Below, one piece after another: positions 55,838-62,616 of a DNA stretch of 64,000 bases (within the stretch, counting starts at the first letter, position 1; each line of letters starts with the position of its first letter). Under the pieces are notes generated by a model. That model was not told where the DNA came from. It worked only from the letters and a program-made list of their open reading frames with translations, and searched no databases. This DNA comes from Azospirillum formosense (GTDB lineage Bacteria; Pseudomonadota; Alphaproteobacteria; Azospirillales; Azospirillaceae), in assembly GCF_040500525.1 (NCBI RefSeq), contig NZ_CP159402.1, forward strand, positions 1,487,501 through 1,551,500. The letters are read 5' to 3'. Both the position numbers and the translations under genes were made by a program.

Positions 55838-57304
55838 ATGCCCGATTCATCCCGCCTCGCCCCGCTTCCCGTCGGTCCCACCGGGGCGCCGCCGCGCCCC
55901 GGCCTGCGCCACCTGCTGGCCCCGGCCCTGCTGACCCTCGGGGCGGCCGGATTGGCGGGGCAGCGCCCCTGGCTGTCCGGCCACATCGCCCCCATCGCCG
56001 GCGCCATGGTGGCGGACGCGCTGGCCTCGCTGCTCGCCGCGGTGGCGTGGCTGGGGGCGGCGTGGCTGGGGTCGCGGGTCATCGACCTCGTGGTCGCGCG
56101 CAACGCCCGCGCCACGCCGATGCCGCGCCTGCTGACCGACCTGCTGCGCGCGCTGCTCTACGGGCTGGCCGTCCTCGGCATCCTGGCCTTCGTGCTGGGG
56201 CAGCCGGTGACCGGGCTGGTCGCCACCTCCGGCGTGGTGATCGCGGTGCTGGGCTTCGCGCTGCGCAACATGATCGCCGACATCTTCTCCGGCATCGCGC
56301 TGAACGTCGAGCATCCCTACCGGATCGGCGACTGGGTGGAGCTGACCCCCGGCGTCACCGGGCGGGTGGACGAGATCAACTGGCGGGCCACCCGGCTGGT
56401 CACGTTGGACGGCACGGCGCTGGTGGTGCCGAACGGGCTGGCCGCGGGAAACCGCATCACCAACTACAGCCAGCCCGGCAGCGGCTTCCGCGCCGGCGTG
56501 CCGGTGACCCTCGACGCCGAGGTGCCGGTGGCCCGCGCCAAGCGGATCATCCTGTCGGCCATCGTCTGCTGCGACGCCGTCCCCACCGAGCCGCGGCCCG
56601 ACGTGGTGGTGGACTCGATCACGCTGAACGGCGTCACCTATCAGGCGCGTTTCTGGGTGGCGGACTATTCCCGGCTGGCCGCCACCCGCGACGCCGTGGC
56701 GACCACCATCCTGGAGCATCTTTCCCGCGCCGGGCTGGAGCCGGCCAGCCCCAAGCAGGAGATGCGCCGCCGCCGCGCCGCGCCGCCCGCCTGTTCGGCG
56801 AACGGGCTGGGGCGGGAGCTGCTGTCCCACGTCGACCTGTTCGCCGCCTTCCGGCCCGAGGAGATCGCCGAGCTGGCGGCCGGCATGCACCTGCGCCACG
56901 TCGCCGCCGGCGAGGCGGTGGTCCGCCAGGACGAGACGGGGACCTCCCTCTTCCTGGTGGCCGAGGGGGCGCTGGACGTGCGCGGGGCCTTCGGCGGGCG
57001 GACGCTCCTGCTCGACCACATGGGGCCGGGCGACGTGTTCGGGGAGATGTCGCTGCTGACCGGCCAGCCGCGCAGCGCGTCGGTGATCGCCAACACCGAC
57101 GCCTTGGTCTACGAGCTGGACAAGGAGGCGCTCGACCCCGTCCTGCGCCGCCGTCCGGAGCTGGCCGCCCGGCTGGCCGATCTGATGGGCCTGCGCCAGC
57201 GCCGCAACGACGCCCACCGCCGCGCCAGCGCCCCCGCCGCGGTGATCCAGACGACGACCGAGCATGACCTGCTGGCCCGGCTGAAGACCTTCTTCAGCCT
57301 GTGA
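55838..57304 (+). CDS. MscS-family channel with C-terminal cyclic-nucleotide-binding domain
   Basis: This is a 488-aa inner-membrane protein. Several helices (about 25-130) lead to the MscS pore helix and beta-domain (VTGLVATSGVVIAVLGFALR, MIADIFSGIALNVEHPYRIG, VDEINWRATRLVTLDGTALV). Residues about 325-450 form a cNMP-binding domain with a complete phosphate cassette (GDVFGEMSLLTGQPRSASVI, with the Glu and Arg). This is the architecture of bacterial cyclic-nucleotide-gated (bCNG) channels, which respond to cAMP rather than tension. It is encoded divergently from the DUF4399 genes and 6 kb from an adenylate cyclase gene; its stop is 2 bp from the DUF2336 gene stop (convergent). Confidence 0.92.
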   Translation: MPDSSRLAPLPVGPTGAPPRPGLRHLLAPALLTLGAAGLAGQRPWLSGHIAPIAGAMVADALASLLAAVAWLGAAWLGSRVIDLVVARNARATPMPRLLTDLLRALLYGLAVLGILAFVLGQPVTGLVATSGVVIAVLGFALRNMIADIFSGIALNVEHPYRIGDWVELTPGVTGRVDEINWRATRLVTLDGTALVVPNGLAAGNRITNYSQPGSGFRAGVPVTLDAEVPVARAKRIILSAIVCCDAVPTEPRPDVVVDSITLNGVTYQARFWVADYSRLAATRDAVATTILEHLSRAGLEPASPKQEMRRRRAAPPACSANGLGRELLSHVDLFAAFRPEEIAELAAGMHLRHVAAGEAVVRQDETGTSLFLVAEGALDVRGAFGGRTLLLDHMGPGDVFGEMSLLTGQPRSASVIANTDALVYELDKEALDPVLRRRPELAARLADLMGLRQRRNDAHRRASAPAAVIQTTTEHDLLARLKTFFSL

Positions 57305-57305
57305 C

Positions 57306-58475
57306 TCAGCCGCTCAACGGAGAAAAGGGCATCCCCGCCTGTTCCAGCGCCTTCTCGATCACCTCCGCCGAGGTCTGGTCGAACAGCTGGAGCAGCAGGT
57401 CGTCGATCTCGCGGTCCTGGCTGTTGCCGCAGGTGTCGAACAGGGTGGCGATGGCCTCGGTCTGAAAGCGCTCGCGCCCCTCGTCGCCGCCCCGGTAGTC
57501 CATGGCCTTCGCCACCGCGATGGCGACGCGGAAGGGCTTCAGCAGGGTGAAGGACAGGCCGGCCTTGGCGAACAGCCCCTTCAGAGCGTGCGGCCCGCCG
57601 TCCCAGGCGAGCTGGCGGGCGTTCTCCAACGGCAGGTTGGCGCGCACCGCGATTCCGGCGTCGAACAGCGCGATCTCCCCGGCGCACAGCGCGCGGAAGA
57701 GCAACGGCGCCGACAGCCGCCCGCGGATCAGCAGATGGCGGGCGAGCAGCTCGACGTCCGCCTCCCGCGGGGTCAGCGGCTTCAGCAGGAGCAGGGTCGC
57801 CGCCTCCCGCGCCCGCTCCACCAGGATGCCGATCAGTCGGGGGTTGAGCCGGTGGGTGCGGATCAGCCGGTTGCGGATCTCCTCGGACACGAAGAGGATC
57901 AGCTTCTCCACCACCGCCGCCGACAGGTCGGGCCGCGCCGCCATGGCCTCGTTCACCGTGGCGACGCCGCCCCAGCGGTCCAGCACGCTGTGCAGGGACG
58001 GTTCCGGGATGACGGCGCCGCGGTTGCGCAGAAGCTCGGTGATGACGATGACGTTGCCGTTGCGCACCAGCGCGTCGGACACCGCGGGCGAGACGGCGCG
58101 GCGCCCGGCGATGGCCAGTTCCTTCGCCGGGCGCCGTTCGCGCAGGATGTCCAGAAGCAGCCCCTCGCTCAGCTTTTCCGCGTGGCGCAGGATGGGGAAG
58201 GCCACCCGGTCCACGTCGCGGGCCAGCTTCTCCGCCAGCTGCTCCGTCAGCAGGGAGGAGTTGTGGATCTGCCACGCCACCGCCTCGCGCACGGCGGTCA
58301 CCGCGTCGGCGGCGAAGCGCTGCAGGATGTCCATGGCCAGCGCCCGCTCCGCCTCGGCGAGGTCCCCCGCCTCCAGGTCGCGCACCAGATGGGTCATGGT
58401 GTCGATGCGCGCCTGGGCGTCGGGGGCGGCCAGCAGGCGCTCGACATCCTTCTGGCTCAGGGACCGCTGTGACAT
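57306..58475 (-). CDS. DUF2336 family protein
   Basis: This is a 389-aa soluble, all-helical protein. It matches the alphaproteobacterial DUF2336 family by its spaced helical repeats (HEAT-like): AVAWQIHNSSLLTEQLAEKL, RPDLSAAVVEKLILFVSEEI, LNPRLIGILVERAREAATLL. No catalytic residues are known and no partner is established. It lies 31 bp downstream of a MarR-type regulator gene on the same strand, so the two probably form an operon. It is convergent with the gated MscS gene. Confidence 0.85.
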   Translation of the reverse strand: MSQRSLSQKDVERLLAAPDAQARIDTMTHLVRDLEAGDLAEAERALAMDILQRFAADAVTAVREAVAWQIHNSSLLTEQLAEKLARDVDRVAFPILRHAEKLSEGLLLDILRERRPAKELAIAGRRAVSPAVSDALVRNGNVIVITELLRNRGAVIPEPSLHSVLDRWGGVATVNEAMAARPDLSAAVVEKLILFVSEEIRNRLIRTHRLNPRLIGILVERAREAATLLLLKPLTPREADVELLARHLLIRGRLSAPLLFRALCAGEIALFDAGIAVRANLPLENARQLAWDGGPHALKGLFAKAGLSFTLLKPFRVAIAVAKAMDYRGGDEGRERFQTEAIATLFDTCGNSQDREIDDLLLQLFDQTSAEVIEKALEQAGMPFSPLSG

Positions 58476-58506
58476 GCGCTGGGTCTTCCGGAACGGACGC
58501 TCGGGA

Positions 58507-59037
58507 TCAATACTCCGGCGTATCGTAGCGGATCAGATCGCTCCATGCCCGCTCCAAACGGCGCAGCGTGCGGTAGGTCGTCTCCAGATCGGCGGCTTCC
58601 TCGTCGGTGCGGATCAGCGCCTCGCCCCGCACGGCCTCCAGCCCGCGCAGCGCCTCGCACAGCTTCAGCCCGCGCTCCGACAGGCGTAGCCGCGCCGTGC
58701 GCCGGTCGCGCTGCGAGGCGGAGCGGTCGACGTAGCCCGCCTCCACCAGATGCTTCAGGTTGTAGGAGGCGTTGGAGCCGAGATAGTAGCCGCGCTCCAG
58801 CAGGTCGCGCACCGACAGCTCCTCGCCGCCGATGTTGATCAGCATCAGGGCCTGCCCGGGGCTGAGGTCGTCGATCCCGATCCGCGCCAGCTCCATCCGC
58901 AGCACGTCCAGGAAACGCCGGGTCATGCTCTCGATGATGCGGCCCAGGTCGGTGTAGACGGCGGGCAGGGACGCGCCCGCCGGAACGGCGTTGTCGGGCG
59001 CGGCTGGGGTCGGCTGCTGCTTGGCGGCGGCGCTCAT
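58507..59037 (-). CDS. MarR-family transcriptional regulator (LdtR-like)
   Basis: This 176-aa winged-helix protein has a disordered Ala/Pro-rich N-terminus (1-25), a dimerising helix and the DNA-binding region LSPGQALMLINIGGEELSVR, DLLERGYYLGSNASYNLKHL and wing SQRDRRTARLRLSERGLK. The YYLGSNASYNLKHL recognition helix resembles LdtR/MarR-type regulators of alphaproteobacteria. It is first in a probable operon with the DUF2336 gene. The gap to the divergent hydrolase gene (270 bp) contains an AT-rich stretch (59130-59165) suited to divergent promoters. Ligand is unknown. Confidence 0.85.
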   Translation of the reverse strand: MSAAAKQQPTPAAPDNAVPAGASLPAVYTDLGRIIESMTRRFLDVLRMELARIGIDDLSPGQALMLINIGGEELSVRDLLERGYYLGSNASYNLKHLVEAGYVDRSASQRDRRTARLRLSERGLKLCEALRGLEAVRGEALIRTDEEAADLETTYRTLRRLERAWSDLIRYDTPEY

Positions 59038-59307
59038 CGCGATACTCCCGCTTTGGAAAAAAGCTTCATGGTATGGCGTCGATCCAATTCCGAACGATGG
59101 ACGGTTCTCCCGTCCTTGTGTCCGCAGAATGATAAGATTTTAGTTTAATTTGTGGAAACAATGTTGAGACATGGCGGCCCTGCGCACCGGAACCGCCCCA
59201 CCCACCTCCTGTTGCACCCCTGTTCCCGCAACACGGAGGAGGCCAGCCATGCCGCATCCCACACGCTGTTCCGTCGCACCGCAAGCGTGCACTCGGAGGG
59301 TCCGCTG

Positions 59308-60273
59308 ATGCGCAGCGGCTTGGCTCTCGCCGCCGGTCTGCTGGCCGGCCTGTGGCTGGACACCCGCCGCCGCACCAACCGGGCGGAGCGGGAACACCCG
59401 CCGTTCGGGCATTTCATGAGTGTCGGCGGCACCCGCCTGCACTATCTCGACCATGGGCCGAAGGACGGCACGGCGCCCCCCGTGGTGTTCCTGCACGGCA
59501 ACGGCACCACCGCCGACGACTGGGCGCTGAGCGTTCTGGACGAGGCAGCCCGGCACCGGCGCTGCGTCTGCTTCGACCGGCCCGGCCATGGCTACAGCGA
59601 GGCGACGCCGCGGCGCGACGCCGGTCCCGCCGCCCAGGCCGCGCTGCTGCGCGCCGCCACCCGCAAGCTGGGGCTGGAGCGTCCCATCGTCGTCGGCCAC
59701 TCCCTGGCCGGGGCGGTGGCGCTGGCCTGGGCGCTGGATTTCCCGCAGGAGGTCGGCGGTCTGGTCATCCTGTCGGCCTTCACCCACCCAACCCCGCGGC
59801 TCGACTTCCTCCCCATGATGGGACCAGCCATTCCGGTGGCCGGTCCGCTGCTCAGCCACACCGTCCTGCCGCCGCTGGACCGGCTGATCCTGCCGGCGAT
59901 GATGCGCCGCATCTTCGAACCGAACCCCGTGCCGCCCCGCTACAACGAGTTGCCTCCCGACCTTCTGCTGCGCCCGACGCAGCTGGAGGCGGCGGCCACC
60001 CAGCTCGCCGCGCTGATTCCCGGCGTGGCGGCGATGGCGCCGCGCTATTCCGAGATCCGCTGCCCGATGTCGATCGTCGCGGGACGGGAGGACCGCATCG
60101 TCGATCCCCACGCCCACGCGGTGCAGCTGCACAACGCGGTGAAGGGATCGACGCTGCACCTGCTGGCGGAAACCGGGCACATGCCGCAGCACGCCCGCCC
60201 GGACGCGGTGATGGCCGCCATCGAGCGGGTGGAGCGGGCCATGACCACCAAGTCGATTCACGCGGAGGCATGA
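59308..60273 (+). CDS. Alpha/beta hydrolase with an N-terminal membrane anchor
   Basis: This is a 321-aa hydrolase. The ATG at 59308 (GGAGGG upstream) gives one hydrophobic segment (LALAAGLLAGLWL) that may anchor it in the membrane. The core has the oxyanion region VVFLHGNGTTADDWALS, nucleophile elbow VGHSLAG, the late acid (VAGREDRIVDPHAH) and the catalytic His (LAETGHMPQHARP). It could be an esterase, lipase or haloperoxidase-like enzyme; no substrate can be named. Its last 20 bp and the region after it hold a dense cluster of GANTC sites. It is divergent from the MarR gene. Confidence 0.88.
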   Translation: MRSGLALAAGLLAGLWLDTRRRTNRAEREHPPFGHFMSVGGTRLHYLDHGPKDGTAPPVVFLHGNGTTADDWALSVLDEAARHRRCVCFDRPGHGYSEATPRRDAGPAAQAALLRAATRKLGLERPIVVGHSLAGAVALAWALDFPQEVGGLVILSAFTHPTPRLDFLPMMGPAIPVAGPLLSHTVLPPLDRLILPAMMRRIFEPNPVPPRYNELPPDLLLRPTQLEAAATQLAALIPGVAAMAPRYSEIRCPMSIVAGREDRIVDPHAHAVQLHNAVKGSTLHLLAETGHMPQHARPDAVMAAIERVERAMTTKSIHAEA

Positions 60274-60335
60274 GTCGACTCTCCTGATTCGGCGACCGGG
60301 GATTGCGACTCGAAAAAAGCGACTCGTGGCGACTC
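60255..60335. promoter_or_regulatory. Cluster of seven GANTC (CcrM) sites
   Basis: GANTC occurs at 60255, 60272, 60277, 60286, 60307, 60321 and 60331: seven sites in 81 bp, three of them within GCGACTCG direct repeats. At the local GC content about one site per 300 bp is expected. GANTC is methylated by CcrM in alphaproteobacteria. The cluster lies 90-170 bp upstream of the gene at 60424. Confidence 0.6.
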
Positions 60336-60348
60336 GGGTGAGGGATGG

Positions 60349-60363
60349 TTAACAGTTTGGTTA
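60349..60363 (+). promoter_or_regulatory. Near-match CtrA site
   Basis: TTAA (60349-60352), seven bases (CAGTTTG), GTTA (60360-60363): one mismatch from TTAA-N7-TTAA. It lies directly after the GANTC cluster and 61 bp before the ATG at 60424. Confidence 0.45.
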
Positions 60364-60423
60364 CGATCCAAGCGCTAACCTTCGGCCATATCGCACACTT
60401 TCAGCGCCTCAAGGATTACGCCG

Positions 60424-60759
60424 ATGTCCATGGCCGCCGACGTTGACACCATCGAACGCACGTCCATCGTCGCCTACACCCTCCTCAACGAGCTGCACGA
60501 CGTGCTGGCTCTGCCCAAGGCGCCGGATGACGTGACGCTCGGCATCCTGATGGGGCTGTCCATGTTCATGGACGACAAGGTCGGTCCGATGCGCGCCAAG
60601 CGCCTGATGTCGGAAGCGCCGACCATCGTCCTGAAGACCGACGCCCATGTCACGTCGGACCAGATGCAGCGGATCATGCCGGTCCTGCGCGCCTTCGGCG
60701 ACCATCTGAAGGACATGCGCGCCAAGGCCGCACGCCCGGTGGACGACACCGTCGCCTGA
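60424..60759 (+). CDS. Conserved small hypothetical protein
   Basis: This is a 111-aa soluble, probably helical protein with no recognised family. Sections such as SIVAYTLLNELHDVLALPKA and GILMGLSMFMDDKVGPMRAK look ordered and amphipathic. It has no signal peptide or membrane helix. It is a single-gene unit: a promoter region rich in GANTC sites and a near-CtrA box lies upstream and a Rho-independent terminator follows. The upstream signals suggest cell-cycle-linked expression (inference). M3 (60430) is an alternative start. Confidence 0.75.
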   Translation: MSMAADVDTIERTSIVAYTLLNELHDVLALPKAPDDVTLGILMGLSMFMDDKVGPMRAKRLMSEAPTIVLKTDAHVTSDQMQRIMPVLRAFGDHLKDMRAKAARPVDDTVA

Positions 60760-60785
60760 CCGCGGAGCGCAACCCCGGTTTTACG

Positions 60786-60816
60786 AAAGGCCCGGCCGGC
60801 AACGGCTGGGCCTTTT
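60786..60816 (+). terminator. Rho-independent terminator
   Basis: AAAGGCCCGGCCG pairs with CGGCTGGGCCTTT (one mismatch) around GCAA, ending in a T run. It lies 27 bp after the stop of the small gene at 60424. Confidence 0.88.
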
Positions 60817-60929
60817 GCCGTTCCGGTGCACGGCTTGACCCGCCCGGCAATTCATCGGATGCTGAAACCATTGGTTCACCGGAGGGTCGCCGCCGGTGGT
60901 CCGGGTGCAACGCTGGGGCGGCTTCGGCC

Positions 60930-61256
60930 ATGGAACTGCCGACGGGGGATTGGATCTGGGCTCTGGCCATCGCCGCGCTCCTGACGGGCGCGGCGGTCAG
61001 CGTCATCGTGCTCGCCGCCGTCGGCTCGATCCGCCGCAGCGTGAACGAGGGCGGCGCCCGCCACGCCCAGCAAATGCGCCGGCTGGCCGAGACTGTCGCC
61101 GCCCTGAAGGCGCAGCAGCAGGCCGCCGAGGGGCGCATCCAAACGCTGACCGAGGCGAACCGCAAGCTGGCGGAGGACGTCGCGGCGCTGAACGAGCGGC
61201 TGCGCGACGCGGACTCCGCCCCCCGCATCACCGGCACCGCAAGGCTTCTCCACTGA
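60930..61256 (+). CDS. Small membrane-anchored coiled-coil protein
   Basis: This is a 108-aa protein with one N-terminal membrane helix (about 8-31, WALAIAALLTGAAVSVIVLA) and a long charged coiled coil (about 45-92, ETVAALKAQQQAAEGRIQTL). The layout resembles small inner-membrane coiled-coil proteins of unknown function. The stop is 2 bp before the methyltransferase start, so the two genes form an operon. Confidence 0.7.
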   Translation: MELPTGDWIWALAIAALLTGAAVSVIVLAAVGSIRRSVNEGGARHAQQMRRLAETVAALKAQQQAAEGRIQTLTEANRKLAEDVAALNERLRDADSAPRITGTARLLH

Positions 61257-61258
61257 CC

Positions 61259-62098
61259 ATGCCCGACCTGTCCTCCCGCCCCATCGACGGCGACGCCGAG
61301 CGCGCCCGCTGGACCGCCAGCGCCGACGCCTGGGACCGCTGGGCCGACCCGATGGCCGATCTGGCCGACAAGCTGAACCAGCCCCTGCTGGACGCCGCCG
61401 GGGTGGCGGCGGGCGACCGGCTGCTCGACCTCGCCTCCGGTGCCGGCGAACCGGCGCTGAGCGCCGCGCTGCGCGCCGGTCCGGACGGGCTGGTGGTGGG
61501 CAGCGACCTCGTGCCCGGCATGATGGCCGGCGCCCGGCGCCGCGCCGCGGGGATCGCCGACGGGCGGCGCCCGGTCTTCGCCGCCGCCGACATGACCGCC
61601 CTGCCCTTCGCTGCGGAGAGTTTCGACCGCGTGACCTGCCGCTTCGGCATCATGTTCGTTCCCGACGTGGCGGCGGCCCTGGCCGAGTTGCGGCGCGTGT
61701 TGCGTCCCGGCGGGCGGGCGGCCTTCATGGTGTGGGGGCCGCGCGCCGGCAACGCCCTGTTCGACACGGTGGGCGAGGCCGTCGCGGCCCGGCTGGGCGA
61801 GGACCGCAGCCTGGACCCGCTGTTCCGCTTCGCCGCCCCCGGCCTTCTGGCCGACGCCATGCGCGCCGCCGGCTTCGCCACGGTGGACGAGACCGACATC
61901 ACCCCGGTCCGCAAGGCCCCCCAGGGTCAGCCCTTCTGGCGCGCCACGCTGGAGATGAGCTTCGGCCACCGCCTGCACGACCTCACCGCCGCGCAGCGTG
62001 CCGACCTGGACGCCGAGGTGACCCGCCGCTTCGACGCGCAGGCCCAGGGCGGCACGATCCCCCTGCCCATCCACGTCCGCATTGTGACCGGCGCTTAA
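61259..62098 (+). CDS. Class I SAM-dependent methyltransferase
   Basis: This is a 279-aa Rossmann-fold methyltransferase. SAM-binding motif I is LLDLASGAGEPALSAAL, with VVGSDLVPGMMAGARRRAAG, FAAADMTALPFAAESFDRVT and RVLRPGGRAAFMVWGPR following. This is the UbiE/Methyltransf_11 type. The N-terminal RWTASADAWDRWADPMADLA resembles methyltransferases that act on lipid or quinone-like acceptors. The ATG at 61259 follows the previous stop by 2 bp. Acceptor substrate is unknown. Confidence 0.88.
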   Translation: MPDLSSRPIDGDAERARWTASADAWDRWADPMADLADKLNQPLLDAAGVAAGDRLLDLASGAGEPALSAALRAGPDGLVVGSDLVPGMMAGARRRAAGIADGRRPVFAAADMTALPFAAESFDRVTCRFGIMFVPDVAAALAELRRVLRPGGRAAFMVWGPRAGNALFDTVGEAVAARLGEDRSLDPLFRFAAPGLLADAMRAAGFATVDETDITPVRKAPQGQPFWRATLEMSFGHRLHDLTAAQRADLDAEVTRRFDAQAQGGTIPLPIHVRIVTGA

Positions 62099-62100
62099 CT

Positions 62101-62198
62101 TCCCTCCCCTGCGAAGCTCTCGCGCAAACCAAAGGTTTGCGCTGACGCGGCAGGCGGACCTTCGGTCCGCCGAGAGCGGGGAGGGTCAGGGAGGGGGC
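62101..62198. repeat. GC-rich inverted repeat, copy D, with branched structure
   Basis: An outer stem (CTCCCC 62104-62109 with GGGGAG 62178-62183; GCTCTC 62116-62121 with GAGAGC 62172-62177) encloses two perfect hairpins. These are GCGCAAACC-AAA-GGTTTGCGC (62122-62142) and GGCGGACC-TTC-GGTCCGCC (62153-62171). The right flank shares 23 of 24 bases of the core found in copies B and C. Confidence 0.8.
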
Positions 62199-62336
62199 AA
62201 AACCTCCCCACCCCAACAACGCGCCCAAGTGCCGCAGCCGCCTCACCGAGCCACATCCCCGGTTGACCGCGCCCACGCATTCATTCGGATGTTGCGTGCC
62301 GGCGGGCCCTACCCGTCCGGCATCCGAGAGGAGGTG

Positions 62337-62432
62337 ATGCGCTTGAAAAGGTACCTGAAGTGGCTCCGACGCTTCTGGTTCCGGATGAAGTTCGAGTTCG
62401 AAGCCGGCTTCAACCAGGACCACGATCGCTAA
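62337..62432 (+). CDS. Possible small basic peptide (31 aa)
   Basis: This 31-codon frame begins at the ATG at 62337, with AGGAGG two bases upstream of it (closer than ideal). The peptide is basic and aromatic (LKRYLKWLRRFWFRMKFEF) and would be amphipathic. No homologue is known to me. A longer frame from 62229 lacks a ribosome binding site. It lies in the 518-bp gap between the methyltransferase and helicase genes; the rest of that gap holds repeat copy D and no further gene that I can see. Confidence 0.35.
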   Translation: MRLKRYLKWLRRFWFRMKFEFEAGFNQDHDR

Positions 62433-62616
62433 GGAACCAATGGGCGGGGTCGGGAAACCGGCTCCGCCTCCAGGAGACCGAAGGCGCATCACCTCCTTGC
62501 CTCCCAAAATATCACAGCCTCGAAAGCCGTCAACGGGACGCAAAAGCGCTGCCGTTCTTGCTCCGTTCGATTCGCGACACTATTCTTTCCGGTCCCAGCG
62601 AATCACCCGGTCCTTC

